This document shows, one piece after another, positions 61,288-64,000 of a DNA stretch of 64,000 bases (the first letter of the stretch is position 1; the number at the start of each line of letters is the position of its first letter). The stretch is from G020348385 sp964538085 (GTDB lineage Bacteria; Acidobacteriota; Aminicenantia; Aminicenantales; Aminicenantaceae). Both the position numbers and the translations under genes were made by a program. Location of the stretch: contig CAZIDF010000001.1 in NCBI GenBank assembly GCA_964538085.1, positions 62,001 through 126,000 on the forward strand, in the 5' to 3' direction. The notes below the pieces were generated by a model that saw only the letters and a program-made list of their open reading frames with translations, ran no database searches and had not been told where the DNA came from.

Positions 61288-62427
61288 TCAGCTCTTTCTG
61301 CCTGTCAATACCGCTATGTATCTATCTTGGGCGAAGGGCTCTTTCTGGTGTTGTTCTAGCAGGGAAATGAGACCTGCAGTCGATGCTGGCAACACATTCA
61401 ACCCTTCTTTTTCGCGAATGATTCTGGAAAAGGTCAGCATGTTTTTATCGCTGCCATAAGAGGCCCAGCCTCCCGAGTTTCGAATGGCATACAATGCATA
61501 ATCTCCATCGATCGCACGCCAGTTGATCAATGGCTCATTCACGGCTGTCTCCCGGATCTTTTCCGGCATCAAATCCTGGCAATTCGGAAGATTTTTGATG
61601 TAAGCCTGGATTATCGGATTTTTCCCGAAAGATGATCCTGCAATGATCTTGGGAATCCGGGAAGTTTTTCCTCTTCTGTAGAGGCTGACAAAACCCTTGT
61701 AAACTCCAGCCAGGGTGGTCCCATTGGATACAGGCAAGGCCACAACTGCGGGGGCATCGCGCAGTTCATCATAAATCTCTCGAGCAATTTCTCCATAGGC
61801 ATTCAACTGAAGAACCGTGTTTGCACCACCGGCATTGGCATCGTAGTAGTCACTCTTTTCCGCCATTTGTTGAGAAACTATAACCGCATTCTCGTAATCG
61901 CCGGGAATTCGCAATACCTCAGCTCCATACCCCGATATCTCCTTTATCCGTGTAGTGTGGTATTTTTCCGGTATGTAAATGACACATCTCAAACCCGCAA
62001 GACAGGCTGCCAGAGCAATAGCAGCGCCATAATTGCCACAAGTCGCAACCGTAATCGTATCATACCCCCGACGGAGAGCATCCATAACCTGTGCGAAGGC
62101 AATTCTGTCTTTTTGCGTACCCGTGGCTGTGCTTCCTTCGAACTTGAGATAGATCTGCCGGATTCCAAATTCGCGCTCGATATTTCGGGCCCGTGTTAGG
62201 TTGGTATCCCCTATCTCTGAATCTATGATGTCTTCGAACGCTTCCAATCGTTCTTCCCTAGTGTGAGAATGATCGGCAGCGATTTTTCTCTGCATTTCCA
62301 GTTCAGGAGCGATCGAGGGATACTGGGCTGTAGCCCCATCCAAAAGAGAGAGTATGCTATCCAGACTATGCTCTTCAGTTTGCTCTGAATTTTTGTCTTT
62401 GGTTTGATCTAACTTATCGTTCGACAT
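61288..62427 (-). CDS. Fold-type II PLP enzyme, threonine-synthase-like
   Basis: 379 aa. A ~75-residue charged leader precedes the fold II domain: IGDTNLTRARNIEREFG, the PLP lysine in GSTATGTQKDRIAF (~105-118), CGNYGAAIALAA (~134-145), VIYIPEKYHTTRIKEISGYGAEV and the pyridine-side PVSNGTTLAG motif. These are the features of the threonine synthase / cysteine synthase / racemase group. It starts the operon with the DUF1611 and MurL-like genes, which suggests a function in amino-acid metabolism around glutamate rather than ordinary threonine synthesis, but this is inference. Start ATG 62427 has no strong ribosome site; TTG and later starts are possible. Confidence 0.75.
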   Translation of the reverse strand: MSNDKLDQTKDKNSEQTEEHSLDSILSLLDGATAQYPSIAPELEMQRKIAADHSHTREERLEAFEDIIDSEIGDTNLTRARNIEREFGIRQIYLKFEGSTATGTQKDRIAFAQVMDALRRGYDTITVATCGNYGAAIALAACLAGLRCVIYIPEKYHTTRIKEISGYGAEVLRIPGDYENAVIVSQQMAEKSDYYDANAGGANTVLQLNAYGEIAREIYDELRDAPAVVALPVSNGTTLAGVYKGFVSLYRRGKTSRIPKIIAGSSFGKNPIIQAYIKNLPNCQDLMPEKIRETAVNEPLINWRAIDGDYALYAIRNSGGWASYGSDKNMLTFSRIIREKEGLNVLPASTAGLISLLEQHQKEPFAQDRYIAVLTGRKS

Positions 62428-62493
62428 CGGTTTTATCTAAGAATACACATATCATATTTTTGCAATTTTTCAATGATTTTTCGCACATCTGAC

Positions 62494-62525
62494 AAAAAAA
62501 ATATTTCCAAGGATCCTCTTGGAAA
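62494..62525 (-). terminator. Rho-independent terminator of corA-lapA unit
   Basis: TTTCCAAG (62504-62511) and CTTGGAAA (62518-62525) form a perfect 8-bp stem with a 6-nt loop. Read on the minus strand, the stem is followed by TATTTTTTTTG (62494-62503), a U tract. It lies 22 bp after the LapA-like stop. Confidence 0.75.
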
Positions 62526-62547
62526 TCGCCTCCCGGCCCTTTTCAGC

Positions 62548-62760
62548 TCAAGATTTTGTTTTTCGTTGGGTCACTAAGAAGCCGAGAACAAATCCGACAG
62601 CCAAGAGCCCAACCATAAAAATGATCCGCGACATCATGATTTTCCAGAAGAACAATTGAAGGGTAACTATTTCCGAATTCTGGACAACGATCACGACAGC
62701 CAACACAACGAGCACTAAAATAAGAACTGTTTTGGATTTTACAGTCATTTTCTCTTTCAT
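62548..62760 (-). CDS. LapA-domain (DUF1049) small membrane protein
   Basis: 70 aa. Two membrane spans with the LapA/DUF1049 hallmark between them: VVVQNSEIVTLQLFFWKI, then IIFMVGLLAVGFVLGFLV and a basic tail QRKTKS. In Escherichia coli the relative LapA sits with LapB and helps tune LPS synthesis; here only the small protein is present. The ATG at 62760 overlaps the corA stop (ATGA), so it is translated with CorA. An inner methionine four codons later has GAGA upstream and is an alternative start. An intrinsic terminator follows. Confidence 0.8.
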   Translation of the reverse strand: MKEKMTVKSKTVLILVLVVLAVVIVVQNSEIVTLQLFFWKIMMSRIIFMVGLLAVGFVLGFLVTQRKTKS

Positions 62761-63830
62761 AACCACTTTCTCCTTTTAAAAAACATCAGCATGACAAGTG
62801 CGACGACAAGGATCACGCCCCAAACGCCAAAATAGGCCCAGTGCCATTTGAGTTCGGGCATGAACTCGAAATTCATCCCATATATTCCAGCGATAAATGT
62901 CAACGGGATGAATATCGTCGCGATGATGGTCAGGACCTTCATCACCTCATTCATCCGGTTGCTGATGCTCGAGAGATAGGTGTCATGCATACCGGAGAGC
63001 ATATCTCGGTAAGTTTCCAGGGTATCGATAACCTGAATCGTATGATCGTAAATATCTCTGAGGTAGATCCGAGTAGATTTTTGAATGAGCCGGGATTCGC
63101 TCCTTTCCAACAAATTCACAAGCTCCCTTAGAGGCCATACCGACCGCCTCAAAAAAATCATCTCCCTTTTGAGTTTGTGAATTTCCTGCAAGGTCTCCGG
63201 TTTGGGATCTGTGACCACCTTATCTTCCAATTCCTCGATCTTTTCCCCGTCTTTTTCCAGGATAGAAAAGTAGTTGTCAACCACAGCATCGATCAACGAA
63301 TAAGCGAGGTAATCGGTGCCCATTTTCCGGATCCGGCCTTTGCCATTTCGGATTCTCGTCCTTATGGGCTCAAAAATATCTCCTTGTTTTTCCTGGAATG
63401 AAACAACATAATTTTCCCCAAAAATAAGGCTCACCTGTTCGATTTGCGTTTCTTTGGACTCTTCATCAATATAGAGCATTTTCAATACCACATATATATA
63501 ATTTTCAAATTCCTCCATCTTGGGACGCTGCTGGGTATGGACAATGTCTTCTAAAACTAAAGGGTGAAGGCCGAAATTTTCTCCTAATTTTTGGATGATG
63601 TCAACATCATGGACACCATCGATATTTATCCATGTGACAGTCGACGTCTCTTTGAAAGGGAAACATTCTTCGATCTCTTTGACCTCTCTTTCTTGAAACT
63701 GGGATTCATCATAGTCGAGGAGAGTAATTTTTGTTTCTTCGGTTTTTTTGTCTCCGACAAAAACCGGAGTCCCGGGGGGAAGGCCCCTCTTTTTATCTCT
63801 TTTCCGGCTGAATTTATTCAATGAAATCAT
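62757..63830 (-). CDS. corA: CorA-type magnesium/cobalt transporter
   Basis: 357 aa. A cytosolic alpha/beta funnel (~1-240) and long helix lead to two C-terminal spans with the signature YGMNFEFMPEL (GMN). The last residues FKRRKWL form the basic end. The GMN motif marks the CorA/Alr/ZntB superfamily, with magnesium as the default substrate. The ATG at 63830 has a strong GAGGAGG; a longer in-frame reading without this site was rejected. The last bases of the small upstream ORF (63814-63966) overlap its start, and lapA overlaps its stop. Confidence 0.93.
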   Translation of the reverse strand: MISLNKFSRKRDKKRGLPPGTPVFVGDKKTEETKITLLDYDESQFQEREVKEIEECFPFKETSTVTWINIDGVHDVDIIQKLGENFGLHPLVLEDIVHTQQRPKMEEFENYIYVVLKMLYIDEESKETQIEQVSLIFGENYVVSFQEKQGDIFEPIRTRIRNGKGRIRKMGTDYLAYSLIDAVVDNYFSILEKDGEKIEELEDKVVTDPKPETLQEIHKLKREMIFLRRSVWPLRELVNLLERSESRLIQKSTRIYLRDIYDHTIQVIDTLETYRDMLSGMHDTYLSSISNRMNEVMKVLTIIATIFIPLTFIAGIYGMNFEFMPELKWHWAYFGVWGVILVVALVMLMFFKRRKWL

Positions 63831-63966
63831 ATTTACCTCCTCGAAGCGGTGCAATGACCATCGCAAAAAAAAACCATGAAATTCTCTCTGTTTTTTCAAT
63901 GAAGGCTACCTTCACAACATTCCTGTACCCTTCGGGAAGGAACATCTCTATCAATCTGAGTGACAT
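63814..63966 (-). CDS. 50-aa ORF resembling the start of a DUF389 protein
   Basis: 50 aa. The first ~20 residues (MSLRLIEMFLPEGYRNVV) look like the N-terminus of DUF389 membrane proteins, but the sequence then turns into FIEKTERISWFFFAMVIAPLRGG and stops at a TAA that overlaps the corA start by 17 bp. GGGAGG precedes the ATG. It may be a truncated remnant or a separate coupled leader peptide for CorA. The right edge of the window starts 34 bp upstream, so its own promoter is out of sight. Confidence 0.4.
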   Translation of the reverse strand: MSLRLIEMFLPEGYRNVVKVAFIEKTERISWFFFAMVIAPLRGGKYDFIE

Positions 63967-64000
63967 TTGTCCTCCCTAATGCCCTTCTTCTTTGAACAAA

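Noticed and set aside
1..64000. tRNA, rRNA, insertion sequences, prophage
   Set aside because: No T-loop or anticodon-arm patterns, conserved rRNA blocks, transposase motifs or phage genes were seen by eye; a covariance-model search would be needed for certainty.

Overview
The window looks like a chromosomal segment of an uncultured, anaerobic, Gram-negative bacterium of the Acidobacteriota/Aminicenantes kind. That placement is inference. It rests on two proteins of the acidobacterial 'VWFA-related' type, several very large secreted M14 metallopeptidases, S9 and C69 peptidases, a beta-barrel surface-antigen protein (so an outer membrane is present), a low-redox ferredoxin and an arsenite methyltransferase, all at moderate GC. 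I found no rRNA, tRNA, CRISPR array, insertion sequence or phage gene. Coding density is very high. No gene-free stretch exceeds about 300 bp; the longest are 55498-55795 (AT-rich, with a 10-bp direct repeat) and 52387-52673 (a promoter region).

Layout. 1-6 kb: end of a lactate permease, then a minus-strand group with an Xaa-Pro peptidase, a 5'-nucleotidase, a beta-propeller protein, a small secreted protein and a ferredoxin-like protein whose promoter carries an FNR-type box. 6-9 kb: a convergent envelope pair (sulfatase-like hydrolase/transferase and GT9 glycosyltransferase). 9-15.4 kb: a minus-strand run of a lipoprotein esterase, an HMG-CoA-reductase-like protein lacking recognisable catalytic residues, a Crp/Fnr regulator and a large M14 peptidase. 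15.5-21.7 kb: a sugar kinase of the GHMP family in one operon with a complete peptide-type ABC importer. 21.6-28 kb: GDPD, then a four-gene unit (outer-membrane protein, S9 peptidase, 66-aa membrane protein, sodium/solute symporter). 28-31.4 kb: gamma-glutamyltranspeptidase and a Tat-exported sulfatase. 31.5-36.8 kb: a permease, a 51-aa membrane protein, an aspartoacylase-like peptidase, a C69 dipeptidase and a small secreted protein, probably one scavenging system. 36.8-42.1 kb: amino-acid decarboxylase, VWFA-related protein, heparinase-like lyase. 42.2-43.4 kb: a cysteine-rich AbrB-type regulator coupled to arsM behind a palindromic operator. 43.4-53.1 kb: GT2 enzyme, helical protein, second giant M14 peptidase, second VWFA-related protein, a VPS10/BNR propeller and a MaoC hydratase. 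53.1-55.8 kb: an RpoD-type sigma factor, a 55-aa basic ORF and a winged-helix regulator. 55.8-62.4 kb: two converging groups around peptidoglycan-peptide and D-glutamate chemistry (dipeptide epimerase, M14-type peptidase, a GNAT gene broken by one TGA, a MurL-like PP-loop protein, a DUF1611/DgcN-like protein, a fold-II PLP enzyme). 62.5-64 kb: LapA-like protein, CorA and a small DUF389-like fragment.

Taken together, most genes serve protein and peptide scavenging: secreted peptidases, dipeptidases, importers, gamma-glutamyl and D-amino-acid handling. Envelope remodelling is a second theme. The clusters with the best claim to novelty are the permease/51-aa protein/hydrolase/secreted-protein operon (31553-36809), the D-glutamate/murein-peptide island (55796-62427) and the catalytically depleted HMGR-like gene inside a Crp operon. 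Several genes lack a Shine-Dalgarno and have a promoter -10 box 6-15 nt before the start codon, suggesting leaderless or very short-leader transcripts.
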